A DNA stretch of 64,000 nucleotides from Mucilaginibacter terrenus (GTDB lineage: Bacteria > Bacteroidota > Bacteroidia > Sphingobacteriales > Sphingobacteriaceae), in NCBI RefSeq assembly GCF_003432065.1, contig NZ_QWDE01000003.1, positions 371,157-435,156 on the forward strand. Reading direction: 5' to 3'. The stretch's first letter is position 1. Every line of letters starts with the position of its first letter. The notes beneath the pieces were generated by a model that saw only the letters and a program-made list of their open reading frames with translations, did no database searches and was not told where the DNA came from. The position numbers and the translations under genes were made by a program. This document shows, piece after piece, positions 27,999 through 36,725 of this stretch.

Positions 27999-30900
27999 AT
28001 GGACTATAAAAAGATAAATAACATTTTTGGCTGGGCTGCTTTTGCAATAGCCTCATTAACATACATTTTAACGCTTGAACCTTCTACCAGCTTCTGGGAC
28101 TGCGGCGAGTTCATCGCTTGTATATTCAGGTTGCAGGTAGCCCACCAACCGGGTGCACCTTTGTTTACCATGATAGGTAAAGCATTCTCGCTGTTATCTA
28201 TGGGTGATAACAACAAAGTGGCGTACTTCACCAACTTCTCCTCGGCACTGGCAAGTGGTGCTACTATTTTGTTTTTGTTTTGGACCATCACCGCACTTGC
28301 CAAAAAGCTATTGGTAAAGGCCGGCGAAGAAATGACCACTACCCAGGTTATTCTAATAATAGGATCGGGTTTGGTAGGTGCATTGGCATATACTTTTTCA
28401 GACACCTTCTGGTTCTCGGCTGTAGAGTCTGAGGTTTACGCGCAATCCTCACTTTGTACTGCTGTAGTTTTCTGGGCAATATTAAAGTGGGAAGCGCATG
28501 CCGACGAGCCATACGCAGACAGATGGATTGTTTTTATCGCCTACGTAATGGGGCTTTCCATCGGTATCCACTTATTAAACTTATTGGTGATACCAGCAAT
28601 AGGGCTTATCATCTATTTCAAGAGAGCTAAAAATGTCACTACCGGCGGCACCATTGGTGCGTTTGCGTTAAGCATTGTAATACTCGCCGTAGTACTTTGG
28701 GGTGTTATTCAGTTCACCGTTAAAGGTGCGGCTTTCTCTGACCTATTCTTTGTGAATACCCTGGGCATGGGTTTCGGGACCGGCGCAATAATCTTCTTCC
28801 TTCTGGTTGCAGCAGCCTTAGTGACAGGGATATACTTTACAGTTAAGCCATCTAACATTTTAATTATTATATCTGCTGTTTGCTTTGTTCTGCTGCTAAC
28901 GTTTAGCGCCGGCATAGCAGGTTTCATGGGTGCAGCTGTTACAATTGCTTTACTAGAGTATGTGGTTAAGATACGTACTCGCCGTGCCGTACTTAATATG
29001 GTGCTGATATCGGCAGTGTTTATCCTGTTCGGTTACAGTTCTTTTGTAATGATCGTTATCCGTGCTAAGGCCAGCCCTAACCTTAACAACAGTAACCCGC
29101 AGGATGCTTTTTCTCTTAACAGCTACCTTAACCGAGACCAATATGGCGAAACACCTTTGTTATACGGCGAGTTTTTTGATGGTAAGCCGGTAGAGCAAAC
29201 CGATGGCGCTACGATATGGCGTCGCGGCGAAAAGAAATATGAAGTTGCCGGCAAAAAGCTGAATACCACCTATGACCACATGACGCTGTTCCCCCGCATG
29301 TTCAGCCAGAAACCTAACCACCCGGAATTCTACCGTGATTGGATGAAGATGGGTCCACAGGATAGCCCTACGATGGGTACCAACCTTGGGTTCTTTGCAA
29401 GCTGGCAGATCAGCCAGATGTACACCCGTTACTTCATGTGGAACTTTGCAGGCCGGGCCAATGACCTGGACGGGCAGACCAACGGTATTGATGGCAGCTG
29501 GATAAGCGGGGTTAACTTTGGTAAAGAATTGCCTAAATCTGTAACCACAAGCAATGCTTACAACCGCCTGTACTTTCTGCCGCTTATTATAGGTTTATTG
29601 GGTATGATCTACCATTTCCGCCGCAACCAGCAGGATGCAGGTGTGGTATTGGTATTGTTCTTCTTTACAGGCCTGGCAATTGTGCTTTACCTTAACCAGG
29701 ACCCGCTGCAGCCGCGCGAGCGTGACTACGCTTATGCGGGCTCGTTCTATGCTTTTGCAATATGGATAGGCCTTGGTGTGCTCATGATTGCCGAGCTTAT
29801 CAGCAAAGCGCTTAACCCTAAAGTAGCTGCAACTGTGGCTACCGCTGCTTGTTTGCTGGCTGCTCCGGTACTTATGGCCAGCCAGGAGTGGGACGATCAT
29901 GACCGCTCTACTAAGCTTACGCCGCACGATATGGCGTACAACTACCTTAATTCCTGCGCGCCAAATGCTATACTGTTTTGCTTCGCAGATAACGACACCT
30001 ATCCCCTCTGGTATATACAGGAAGTTGAAGGTGTTCGCCCGGATGTGCGTATTGTAAACCTCAGTTTACTGGGTACAGACTGGTATATCAAGCAAATGAA
30101 GCAAAAAATGAATGCTTCTGACCCATTGCCTATCAGCATGCCTTACGATAAATTTAAGATGGGTGTGCGCGATGTAATTTATTTTGAAGACAGGCAACTC
30201 CCGGGTTCAACCGAGTTAAAAGACATCTTCAACTTTATTACCTCAGATGATCCGCAGACCAAGCTTCCGCTGGAGAATGGCGAAACCACCAACTATTTGC
30301 CTACAAAAAATCTGAAAATAACAGTAAATGCAGATGAGGTGATAAAAGCTGGCGCCGTGCCTGCATCTATGCGCGACCGTATTGCTCCTGAACTTGATTT
30401 CACCTACCCAGGCAAATGGGTGACCAAAGACAACCTGGCCATTATGGATATACTTACCCATAACAACTGGAAACGTCCGGTTTATTTCACCGTTACTGCC
30501 GGCAACGAGAACATGCTAGGTCTGGACAAATACATGTATAACGAAGGCTTTGCTTTCCGCCTGTTACCGCTTAAGCCTGATACTACTATACAGCCCCTGG
30601 AAGCTACTAATACCATGGTGATGTACAATAACATGATGAACAAGTTCAAGTTCGGCCAGATGAAAACGGCTAAAAACCTTGATAATACATCCACTACCCT
30701 ATTCTATCCGCTGGTTACGCGTATGTATGCAGATCTTGCTGATAACATGATGCGGGAAGGGCATCCAGATATGGCAAAAAGCGCGCTGAAGAAGTACGCC
30801 GACAATATGCCTGAGAATATTACATCTCCCGAGTTAGCTATCCGCAAGTATTATATGCTGCAAACAGCATTTCATGCCGGTGATACAGCTTTCGGCCTTA

Positions 30901-31136
30901 AACTGATGAAGACCCTTGATGACTATATCATGGATCAGTTGAAGTACAACTACGCGGTTTATCAACAAGATAGCAATAATGTAGATGTAAGGTCCGTACA
31001 GTTAGCGCTATCAATGCTCAATGGCATGAACGGTGTAGCAAAAAGCGTAAACCAAACACAATGGGCTACTCAAACTGATGCGCAACTGAAAGATTACAGC
31101 ACCAAGTTTGGCGGGTTGCAGGCACCGCAACAATAG
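27999..31136 (+). CDS. DUF2723 multi-pass membrane protein (glycosyltransferase-type)
   Basis: 1045 residues from MDYKKINNIFGWAAF. Family DUF2723, related to GT-C protein O-mannosyltransferases. It has an N-terminal membrane region of about ten helices, an early LEPSTSFWDCGEFIACIFRL motif with the acidic residues expected in the first periplasmic loop, and a C-terminal soluble part with TPR-like helices. It may glycosylate exported proteins, since Bacteroidota have general O-glycosylation; this is inferred. The frame is open 26 codons further upstream (ATG 27921), but a TACTTTCG box at 27954-27961 supports the internal start. A terminator follows at 31160. Confidence 0.88.
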   Translation: MDYKKINNIFGWAAFAIASLTYILTLEPSTSFWDCGEFIACIFRLQVAHQPGAPLFTMIGKAFSLLSMGDNNKVAYFTNFSSALASGATILFLFWTITALAKKLLVKAGEEMTTTQVILIIGSGLVGALAYTFSDTFWFSAVESEVYAQSSLCTAVVFWAILKWEAHADEPYADRWIVFIAYVMGLSIGIHLLNLLVIPAIGLIIYFKRAKNVTTGGTIGAFALSIVILAVVLWGVIQFTVKGAAFSDLFFVNTLGMGFGTGAIIFFLLVAAALVTGIYFTVKPSNILIIISAVCFVLLLTFSAGIAGFMGAAVTIALLEYVVKIRTRRAVLNMVLISAVFILFGYSSFVMIVIRAKASPNLNNSNPQDAFSLNSYLNRDQYGETPLLYGEFFDGKPVEQTDGATIWRRGEKKYEVAGKKLNTTYDHMTLFPRMFSQKPNHPEFYRDWMKMGPQDSPTMGTNLGFFASWQISQMYTRYFMWNFAGRANDLDGQTNGIDGSWISGVNFGKELPKSVTTSNAYNRLYFLPLIIGLLGMIYHFRRNQQDAGVVLVLFFFTGLAIVLYLNQDPLQPRERDYAYAGSFYAFAIWIGLGVLMIAELISKALNPKVAATVATAACLLAAPVLMASQEWDDHDRSTKLTPHDMAYNYLNSCAPNAILFCFADNDTYPLWYIQEVEGVRPDVRIVNLSLLGTDWYIKQMKQKMNASDPLPISMPYDKFKMGVRDVIYFEDRQLPGSTELKDIFNFITSDDPQTKLPLENGETTNYLPTKNLKITVNADEVIKAGAVPASMRDRIAPELDFTYPGKWVTKDNLAIMDILTHNNWKRPVYFTVTAGNENMLGLDKYMYNEGFAFRLLPLKPDTTIQPLEATNTMVMYNNMMNKFKFGQMKTAKNLDNTSTTLFYPLVTRMYADLADNMMREGHPDMAKSALKKYADNMPENITSPELAIRKYYMLQTAFHAGDTAFGLKLMKTLDDYIMDQLKYNYAVYQQDSNNVDVRSVQLALSMLNGMNGVAKSVNQTQWATQTDAQLKDYSTKFGGLQAPQQ

Positions 31137-31159
31137 CATTCGCATAAAACAATCTAACT

Positions 31160-31187
31160 GCCGGTACATGTGTACCGGCCTTTTTTA
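31160..31187 (+). terminator. Intrinsic terminator after the DUF2723 gene
   Basis: GCCGGTACA (31160-31168) pairs with TGTACCGGC (31171-31179), followed by TTTTTT. It is 24 nt past the stop codon. Confidence 0.92.
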
Positions 31188-31256
31188 TGTCCGCAAAATT
31201 CATCTTTTGTTGAGGTAACAAATGCTACCTGCCAGTATCTAAATACAAAGTGTGCT

Positions 31257-32639
31257 ATGAAAACCTTCTACAAAATATATCTGGCCGTCCTGCTTTTACC
31301 TGCTTACAACCTGGTTCATGCTCAGGGCAAGGCTGCTATTATCGACACATTGATGCAACGCACACATCGTTTAGGCTTATTTAATGGTAACATACTGGTG
31401 ATTGATCACGGCAAAAAGGTTTACCAAAATGCCATTGGACAGGCAGACACAACGGGCAAGGTAAAACTCACCAGCGAATACCGCTTTCATATTGGCTCTA
31501 TAGCAAAGGAATTTAACGCAGTAGGCATTATGATGCTGAAAGAACAAGGCAAACTCAGTCTTGACGACAAGGTGTCCAAGTACTTGCCGCAATTGCCTGC
31601 ATGGGCAAATACCATCAGCATCAAAAATCTGCTTCAGTATACCAGCGGTGTTCCTGATGTAAAGTGGAAAACAGTTAAGAGCGATGCTGATAACATGGAC
31701 GACCTCACGAAAGTGCAGCAACTGGATTTTGAGCCTGGTACAAAATACGCCTACAATAACAACAACGTTTTCCTGCAACGGCGCATTATCGAAAAAATAA
31801 CAGGACTTAGTTTTAACCGCTTTGTTGAGGAGAAACTGCTAAAGCCTGCAGGAATGTCAACAGCTGTAGTAGATCCAAACGAGAACACTCCTTTAATGGC
31901 AGTATCATACAACAACAATAACCGACCGGGATCTTTTTTCTATCCGATAACCGGATGGACAGCCGTTACACTTGCCGACTTCTATAAATGGGAACAGGCA
32001 TTAGAACGGTTTAAATTAATAAGCCCTGCATCAACGCAAATACTCCTGACACCATTTGCTCCGGGCAAGCAGTGTGGTTTAGGTGGAGGCAGCATGCAAA
32101 ACAATAAGCTGATACACCACCAGCACGACGGCATTAGTATTAATTACCAGGCATTAGTGGTTGCTGATCCGCTTAAAGGCCGTACTGTTATCCTGATGAG
32201 CAATAACAAACAAAATAATGTCTATGACATTAACAATGCGCTGCAGGACATATTAGATGGCAAAGCTTATGTACAACCTAAACGTCCTGTAATCAGTGAC
32301 TATCAACAGCAACTTGCAACAATGACTGGTGAGCAGGTAATTGTGCTATTGAAAGACCTGAACGTTAGATATCCGGAAAAATACGACGTCAGCAGTGAAA
32401 AAGGAATAAACGAGGTAGGCTACGCCCTGATGAATAACAAACGGTTGGATGCCGCAATTGATCTTTTCAGGTACAACATCGAGCTGCATCCAAATTCAGG
32501 AAATGCTTACGATAGCCTCGGTGAAGCCTACTACAATAAAGGTGACAAGCAAAATGCACTCAAGAATTATAAGCGCTCATTACAGTTAGATCCAACCAAC
32601 ACCACTGCTAAAACTATCATAGCTGAACTAGAAAAGTAA
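31257..32639 (+). CDS. Periplasmic serine beta-lactamase-like hydrolase with C-terminal TPR
   Basis: 460 residues from MKTFYKIYLAVLLLPAYN, whose signal peptide ends near HAQ. Beta-lactamase/DD-peptidase fold: nucleophile motif SIAK (Ser81, Lys84), Tyr-Asn-Asn at 166-168, and a HDG triad element near residue 290. A TPR pair lies at about 380-455 (YALMNNKRLDAAIDLFRYN, AYDSLGEAYYNKGDKQNALK). Such proteins are usually esterases or peptidases rather than resistance enzymes. The frame extends 29 codons upstream to 31170, but through the terminator, so the signal-peptide ATG was chosen. Confidence 0.85.
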   Translation: MKTFYKIYLAVLLLPAYNLVHAQGKAAIIDTLMQRTHRLGLFNGNILVIDHGKKVYQNAIGQADTTGKVKLTSEYRFHIGSIAKEFNAVGIMMLKEQGKLSLDDKVSKYLPQLPAWANTISIKNLLQYTSGVPDVKWKTVKSDADNMDDLTKVQQLDFEPGTKYAYNNNNVFLQRRIIEKITGLSFNRFVEEKLLKPAGMSTAVVDPNENTPLMAVSYNNNNRPGSFFYPITGWTAVTLADFYKWEQALERFKLISPASTQILLTPFAPGKQCGLGGGSMQNNKLIHHQHDGISINYQALVVADPLKGRTVILMSNNKQNNVYDINNALQDILDGKAYVQPKRPVISDYQQQLATMTGEQVIVLLKDLNVRYPEKYDVSSEKGINEVGYALMNNKRLDAAIDLFRYNIELHPNSGNAYDSLGEAYYNKGDKQNALKNYKRSLQLDPTNTTAKTIIAELEK

Positions 32640-32650
32640 TATGGTTAACT

Positions 32651-32667
32651 AGCGTTATCATAACGCT
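32651..32667. promoter_or_regulatory. 17-nt palindrome upstream of the sensor kinase
   Basis: AGCGTTAT-C-ATAACGCT, a perfect 8-bp dyad around one central base, 12 nt after the beta-lactamase-like stop and 72 nt before the kinase ATG. No T-run, so an operator fits better than a terminator. Confidence 0.4.
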
Positions 32668-32716
32668 CACCCCAAAGTTCCGGCATTTCACCACATTTAT
32701 TTTCCAGGTTCAACAT

Positions 32717-32750
32717 GTATGCTTTCATTTGAAACATAATGAAAGCATAC
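32717..32750 (+). promoter_or_regulatory. Hairpin that covers the start codon of the sensor kinase
   Basis: GTATGCTTTCAT (32717-32728) is the exact complement of ATGAAAGCATAC (32739-32750), with a 10-nt loop. The right arm is the first 12 coding bases of the kinase gene, so the stem would hide its start codon. It may control translation or be a protein-binding dyad. Confidence 0.6.
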
Positions 32751-33794
32751 CTTCGTAAATTCCACATCTATTGGTTACAACACTTCGCCCTGGTATGGCT
32801 TGTAACCAACATTTTCAACCTTGTAAACTACGCCTATAAGCTAAGTATCTGGGGGCCGATGACACTGAATACAGATGGCACACCAATAACGCTTTGGCAG
32901 ATGTTTGTTATACACAACTTTCAAAAGCCCGATTACCTGTACCTGCTACTATTTACGTTTCTGGTAGAGCTAAACTACAGGTATACTTTCAAGAGATATA
33001 ATCTCGCAATATTTGTCGGTGTGGCAATTATAGTTGCTGCGATTGGTACCGCTACCTCGCTTTACCTTAGCACCAATGGTTTCCAGAACAAATATCCCAC
33101 AAACCTCTTTGAGCCCTGGACTGCAGCTGCCATCTATGCCGTTTTTTACGGATTGATACGAGAATTCTTCTATCAACGCCTATATAGACTTAAAGTAAGG
33201 GTGGAGCGATCGGAAACCGAGCTGAACAGCCTGAAGCAGCAGCTTAACCCCCACTTTCTGTTTAATACCCTTAACTACTTATATGGCACCGCTCTGCAAG
33301 AAAAAGCAGAACGCACAGCCGAAGGTATAGACATGGTAGCCGCAATGATGCGCTACACCGTAGCTGGTGTACAAGAAACATTTGTGCCACTTAATGAAGA
33401 GATACAGTTTATCCGGAACTATATAAGCCTCCAAAAGTTAAGGTTGCCGGCTGGTACGGCTCAGCAAGTAAAAATTAATATCGACGTACCTGACAGCGCA
33501 ATCCAAATAGCACCTATGCTGCTGCTGCCCTTCATTGAAAACGCTTTTAAGTACGGCATCAGCAACGATCAAGCGAGTACCATCGAAGTAGATGTCGGCT
33601 TACATGAAAATTCCTTAGGAGCAATAATAACCAATACCATTGCTCAAGGAGCCCCTCATGTAAAAGGTACCAGAAGCGGAATTGATACTTGCAAAAAAAG
33701 ATTGGAACTTTTATACCCTGAATCGCATACGTTGAAAATAATGCCAACTCCAACCAGCTATAGTGTAAATCTCCTTATCAGTCTCAAACAATAA
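32739..33794 (+). CDS. LytS-type membrane sensor histidine kinase
   Basis: 351 residues. Four predicted membrane helices in the first 150 residues (HFALVWLVTNIFNLVNYAY, YLLLFTFLVELNY, AIFVGVAIIVAAIGTATSL, AAIYAVFYGLIREFF), then a short coiled coil. The His_kinase domain has phospho-acceptor His172 in NPHFLFNTLNYLYG, and the ATPase N-box is LLPFIENAFKYGI. No separate sensor domain, so the membrane part probably senses. It heads a kinase-thioredoxin-regulator operon with gaps of 21 nt and then a 4-nt overlap. Confidence 0.92.
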   Translation: MKAYLRKFHIYWLQHFALVWLVTNIFNLVNYAYKLSIWGPMTLNTDGTPITLWQMFVIHNFQKPDYLYLLLFTFLVELNYRYTFKRYNLAIFVGVAIIVAAIGTATSLYLSTNGFQNKYPTNLFEPWTAAAIYAVFYGLIREFFYQRLYRLKVRVERSETELNSLKQQLNPHFLFNTLNYLYGTALQEKAERTAEGIDMVAAMMRYTVAGVQETFVPLNEEIQFIRNYISLQKLRLPAGTAQQVKINIDVPDSAIQIAPMLLLPFIENAFKYGISNDQASTIEVDVGLHENSLGAIITNTIAQGAPHVKGTRSGIDTCKKRLELLYPESHTLKIMPTPTSYSVNLLISLKQ

Positions 33795-33815
33795 TCAACC
33801 CTAAATTCAAAACTC

Positions 33816-34997
33816 ATGAAAAGATCGTTTATCATCTTAATGGCATTGCTATGCGCTTTACCGGGCGTTTGCCAGCAACTTAGTTCGTCCAGCAACTTTA
33901 CAATCAGCCTCACAGCTAACAAAGTAGCACCGGGAACAAAACTGTACCTGTTGTATCAAACAGATGGTAGCAAGTTCGTGGATTCTGCCATGCTGATAAA
34001 AGGTTGCTATCATCTATCTGGCAACATAACCAAACCCATTCGGGCAACAATGGTATTGGACATCCATAATAAGGGGTTACAGACATTACTTAGAAAGCGG
34101 CAGCTAACGAGCGATGTATTACAGTTCTATATCCACCCTGGCATCATTAAAGCAACAATAGGCAACACACTTGCCGAAACAACATTTATCCAGTCGAACA
34201 TTAATAAAGACTTTGCGATACTCAAGGCAAGCCTCAAAACCATCTTTGATCGCGAGAAAGAGATCAGCAGCAGGTTAGTTGCCGAGCAGGATACTGCTAA
34301 ACTAAAGCCGCTTGAAAAAACATACGACAGTTTGAAAATAGTACGTATGCCAATATTAAAAGCGTTTATCACTGGCCATCCAAACAGCTATATATCTCTT
34401 GTTGCATTACAGGAATACTACAGCCGATTGCAAGCCGCCGACAATTACAACCTTACACAAGCACATCTTAATGAAAGCAAAAGTATGTTTAGCAACCTTG
34501 CAGCCTCTGTTCAAAACACAACAGACGGAAAGCAATTTGCGCGTCAGTTTGCTAACGTAACACGCTTAGCAGAAGGTACAGTTGCTCCTGAGTTTTCCCA
34601 ACCCGATGAAAACGGTTTTCAGGTAAGGCTATCATCTTATAGAGGGAAATACGTTTTGCTTAACTTCTGGGCGTCCTGGTGTGGTCCATGCAGGCAGGAA
34701 AGCCCACAGCTGGTGAAATTATACAACCAATTTTCAAGCAAAAACTTTGCTATATTGGGCATATCACTGGATGATAAAGAAGGCCGAAAGGCATGGCTGA
34801 ATGCGATTAAAGTGGATGGTTTGCAATGGACACAAGTAAGCGACTTAAAGCACTGGGATAACGATGTAGTAAAACTATACTCAATCGCAGCCATCCCTCA
34901 GAATATTTTGATAGATCCGGATGGCAGAATAATAGCCAACGGCATATCTGTAGAAGATCTAAGAATTAAGTTGAACCAGCTTTTGCTTGCAAAATGA
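33816..34997 (+). CDS. TlpA-family thiol-disulfide protein with DUF4369 domain
   Basis: 393 residues, exported by a signal peptide (MKRSFIILMALLCALPGVCQQ). The N-terminal DUF4369-like beta domain is at about 25-135, then a helical linker, then an AhpC/TlpA thioredoxin domain from about 255. The active site is WCGPC with Cys289 and Cys292, followed by the ISLDDKEGRKAW segment. It probably reduces or shuffles disulfides in the periplasm. It lies between the kinase and its regulator, an unusual position for this family that suggests it belongs to the signalling pathway. Confidence 0.9.
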   Translation: MKRSFIILMALLCALPGVCQQLSSSSNFTISLTANKVAPGTKLYLLYQTDGSKFVDSAMLIKGCYHLSGNITKPIRATMVLDIHNKGLQTLLRKRQLTSDVLQFYIHPGIIKATIGNTLAETTFIQSNINKDFAILKASLKTIFDREKEISSRLVAEQDTAKLKPLEKTYDSLKIVRMPILKAFITGHPNSYISLVALQEYYSRLQAADNYNLTQAHLNESKSMFSNLAASVQNTTDGKQFARQFANVTRLAEGTVAPEFSQPDENGFQVRLSSYRGKYVLLNFWASWCGPCRQESPQLVKLYNQFSSKNFAILGISLDDKEGRKAWLNAIKVDGLQWTQVSDLKHWDNDVVKLYSIAAIPQNILIDPDGRIIANGISVEDLRIKLNQLLLAK

Positions 34998-35677
34998 TTG
35001 ATGCTATTGCTATAGACGACGAACCAGTGGCGCTTGATATCATCAGGATGCATACCGAAAAAATCCCGTTTGTAAATCTGCAGAACACCTTTGGAAGTGC
35101 GACAGCAGCACTAACCTTTTTGCAAGAAAATACCGGCGTTAGCCTGATCTTCCTCGACATTAACATGCCAGGAATGAGCGGACTGGAGTTTGCCGCTCTT
35201 GCGCCGGCAGGTGTCCAGATCATTTTTACCACAGCACATGCCGATTATGCAGTTGCAGGTTTTGACATGGCGATAACCGACTTCCTGCTCAAGCCGATTA
35301 ACTACAACCGCTTTTTGCAGGCCTGCACCCTTGCACTTAATCGTGCAGAGAACAAGGTTAAGCCCGATAACAACATACTTTTTGTAAAGGACGGGTACAA
35401 ATTCGTTAAAATAGATCTGGCAAAACTCCTCTATGTAAAAGCCCACGATAACTACTTAAATCTCGTTGAGCCGGATAAGCAAACTTTAGTAAGGATGACG
35501 TTACAGGAGTTATCACGAAAGTTACCGTCCAGCTTTGCTAAGGTGCACAAATCATATGTCGTGAATACAGTTTTAATAGATCATCTGGAAAGTCACCAAC
35601 TCACAATAGCTGGCATTAAGATCCCCATAGCCAAGACTTTCTTAGAAGACCTTAAAAAAAAATTATTTATAGGTTGA
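34994..35677 (+). CDS. LytTR-family response regulator
   Basis: 227 residues. Receiver domain with acidic pair Asp8-Asp9, phospho-acceptor Asp55 (LIFLDINMPGMSG) and Lys100 (DFLLKPI). The C-terminal LytTR DNA-binding domain is at about 125-225 (FVKDGYKFVKIDLAKLLYVK, FAKVHKSYVVNT). Its ATG overlaps the stop of the TlpA gene (ATGA), so the two are coupled. It is the cognate partner of the LytS-type kinase two genes upstream. Targets are unknown; the beta-lactamase-like gene and its own operon are candidates. Confidence 0.95.
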   Translation: MIDAIAIDDEPVALDIIRMHTEKIPFVNLQNTFGSATAALTFLQENTGVSLIFLDINMPGMSGLEFAALAPAGVQIIFTTAHADYAVAGFDMAITDFLLKPINYNRFLQACTLALNRAENKVKPDNNILFVKDGYKFVKIDLAKLLYVKAHDNYLNLVEPDKQTLVRMTLQELSRKLPSSFAKVHKSYVVNTVLIDHLESHQLTIAGIKIPIAKTFLEDLKKKLFIG

Positions 35678-35685
35678 TAACAAAA

Positions 35686-35709
35686 ACGGCCTCCCAATTG
35701 GGAAGCCGT
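35686..35709. terminator. Bidirectional terminator between the LytTR gene and atpG
   Basis: ACGGCCTCCC (35686-35695) pairs with GGGAAGCCGT (35700-35709) with one mismatch, AATT loop, and A/T-rich flanks on both sides. It lies between convergent genes. Confidence 0.8.
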
Positions 35710-35731
35710 CCTTTATATTGTTGCTTTTGAA

Positions 35732-36649
35732 TTATGCTCCTGCAAGGGCCGCAGCACCACTCACAATTTCGGTAAGCTCTGTAGTGATAGCTGCCTGGCG
35801 TGCCTGGTTGTAAGACAACTTCAGTGCTTTCAAAAGTTCACCGGCATTTTCAGTCGCCTTATCCATTGCTGTCATACGCGCGCCGTGTTCAGATGCGTTA
35901 GAATCAAGCACCGCACGGTATAACTGTATTTTGATGTTCTTAGGGATAAGCTGCTCTACAATCTCTTCTTTCGATGGCTCAAGTATATAATCAACTTGTG
36001 CGGGGTTCACCTTGTCCTTAGCTTTAAATGCATCGGCTTTGGCTTCAGGCTTTTCGTCTGCCTTCGGCACCGGTAATAATTGTTCGGTGATCAGGTACTG
36101 TACAGCCGCATTACGGAAGTGGTTATATACAAGCTCCACACGGTCGTAGTCACCGTTAACAAATCCCTTCATTACCTCTTCAGTTATTTTTGATGTATTC
36201 TCAAAGTTCAGCGCAAGGTACAAGTCGTTGTTGTTGCCAATTACATTGTACTTACGACGCTGATAGTAATCCTGAGATTTCTTACCTATAGAAACTATAG
36301 AAACATTACCAGCCTTCATCTGCTCGCTGTATTTCTCAGCAATAAGCGCGTTAGCCGCCTTAATAACGTTACTATTAAAAGCACCTGCCAAACCGCGGTT
36401 AGACGATACTACAACAACCAATACACGCACAGGCTCGCGGTCCTGCAGGTATGGTGATGCGCCGTCTTCCAGACTTGATGACAAGTTGGATAGCAGATCC
36501 TTCAACTTATTTGCGTAAGGGCGTAATTGTATAATAGCGTCGGTAGCTCTTCTCAGCTTAGCCGCCGAAACCATTTTCATGGCTTTAGTGATCTGCTGCG
36601 TGGAGTTTACCGATACTATCCTGTTTCTTACTTCTTTTAAATTAGCCAT
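35732..36649 (-). CDS. atpG: ATP synthase F1 subunit gamma
   Basis: 305 residues, the central rotor shaft of F1. The N-terminal helix (MANLKEVRNRIVSVNSTQQITKAMKMVSAAKL) and C-terminal helix (ASEHGARMTAMDKATENAGE) form the coiled coil. An insertion at about 195-230 rich in Lys and Asp (PKADEKPEAKADAFKAKDKV) is longer than in E. coli and seems common in this group. It is the last gene of the atp operon; beta and epsilon (atpD, atpC) are not here, as in other Bacteroidota. Confidence 0.98.
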   Translation of the reverse strand: MANLKEVRNRIVSVNSTQQITKAMKMVSAAKLRRATDAIIQLRPYANKLKDLLSNLSSSLEDGASPYLQDREPVRVLVVVVSSNRGLAGAFNSNVIKAANALIAEKYSEQMKAGNVSIVSIGKKSQDYYQRRKYNVIGNNNDLYLALNFENTSKITEEVMKGFVNGDYDRVELVYNHFRNAAVQYLITEQLLPVPKADEKPEAKADAFKAKDKVNPAQVDYILEPSKEEIVEQLIPKNIKIQLYRAVLDSNASEHGARMTAMDKATENAGELLKALKLSYNQARQAAITTELTEIVSGAAALAGA

Positions 36650-36675
36650 TCTCTTTTATGAGCGGTTAATGGGAA

Positions 36676-36712
36676 GCAGTAAACAGTAAGCAATTCACTT
36701 ACTATTTACTGC
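36676..36712. repeat. Inverted repeat between atpA and atpG
   Basis: GCAGTAAACAGTAAG (36676-36690) pairs with CTTACTATTTACTGC (36698-36712) at 14 of 15 positions, with a 7-nt loop. An intra-operon stem of the same style as the spacers at 1113, 5064 and 10018. Confidence 0.7.
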
Positions 36713-36725
36713 GTATGTTTCATTA

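Noticed and set aside
31257..32639. Beta-lactamase-like protein as an antibiotic-resistance gene
   Set aside because: The fold is shared by esterases and peptidases, and the TPR tail and context give no support for a resistance role.
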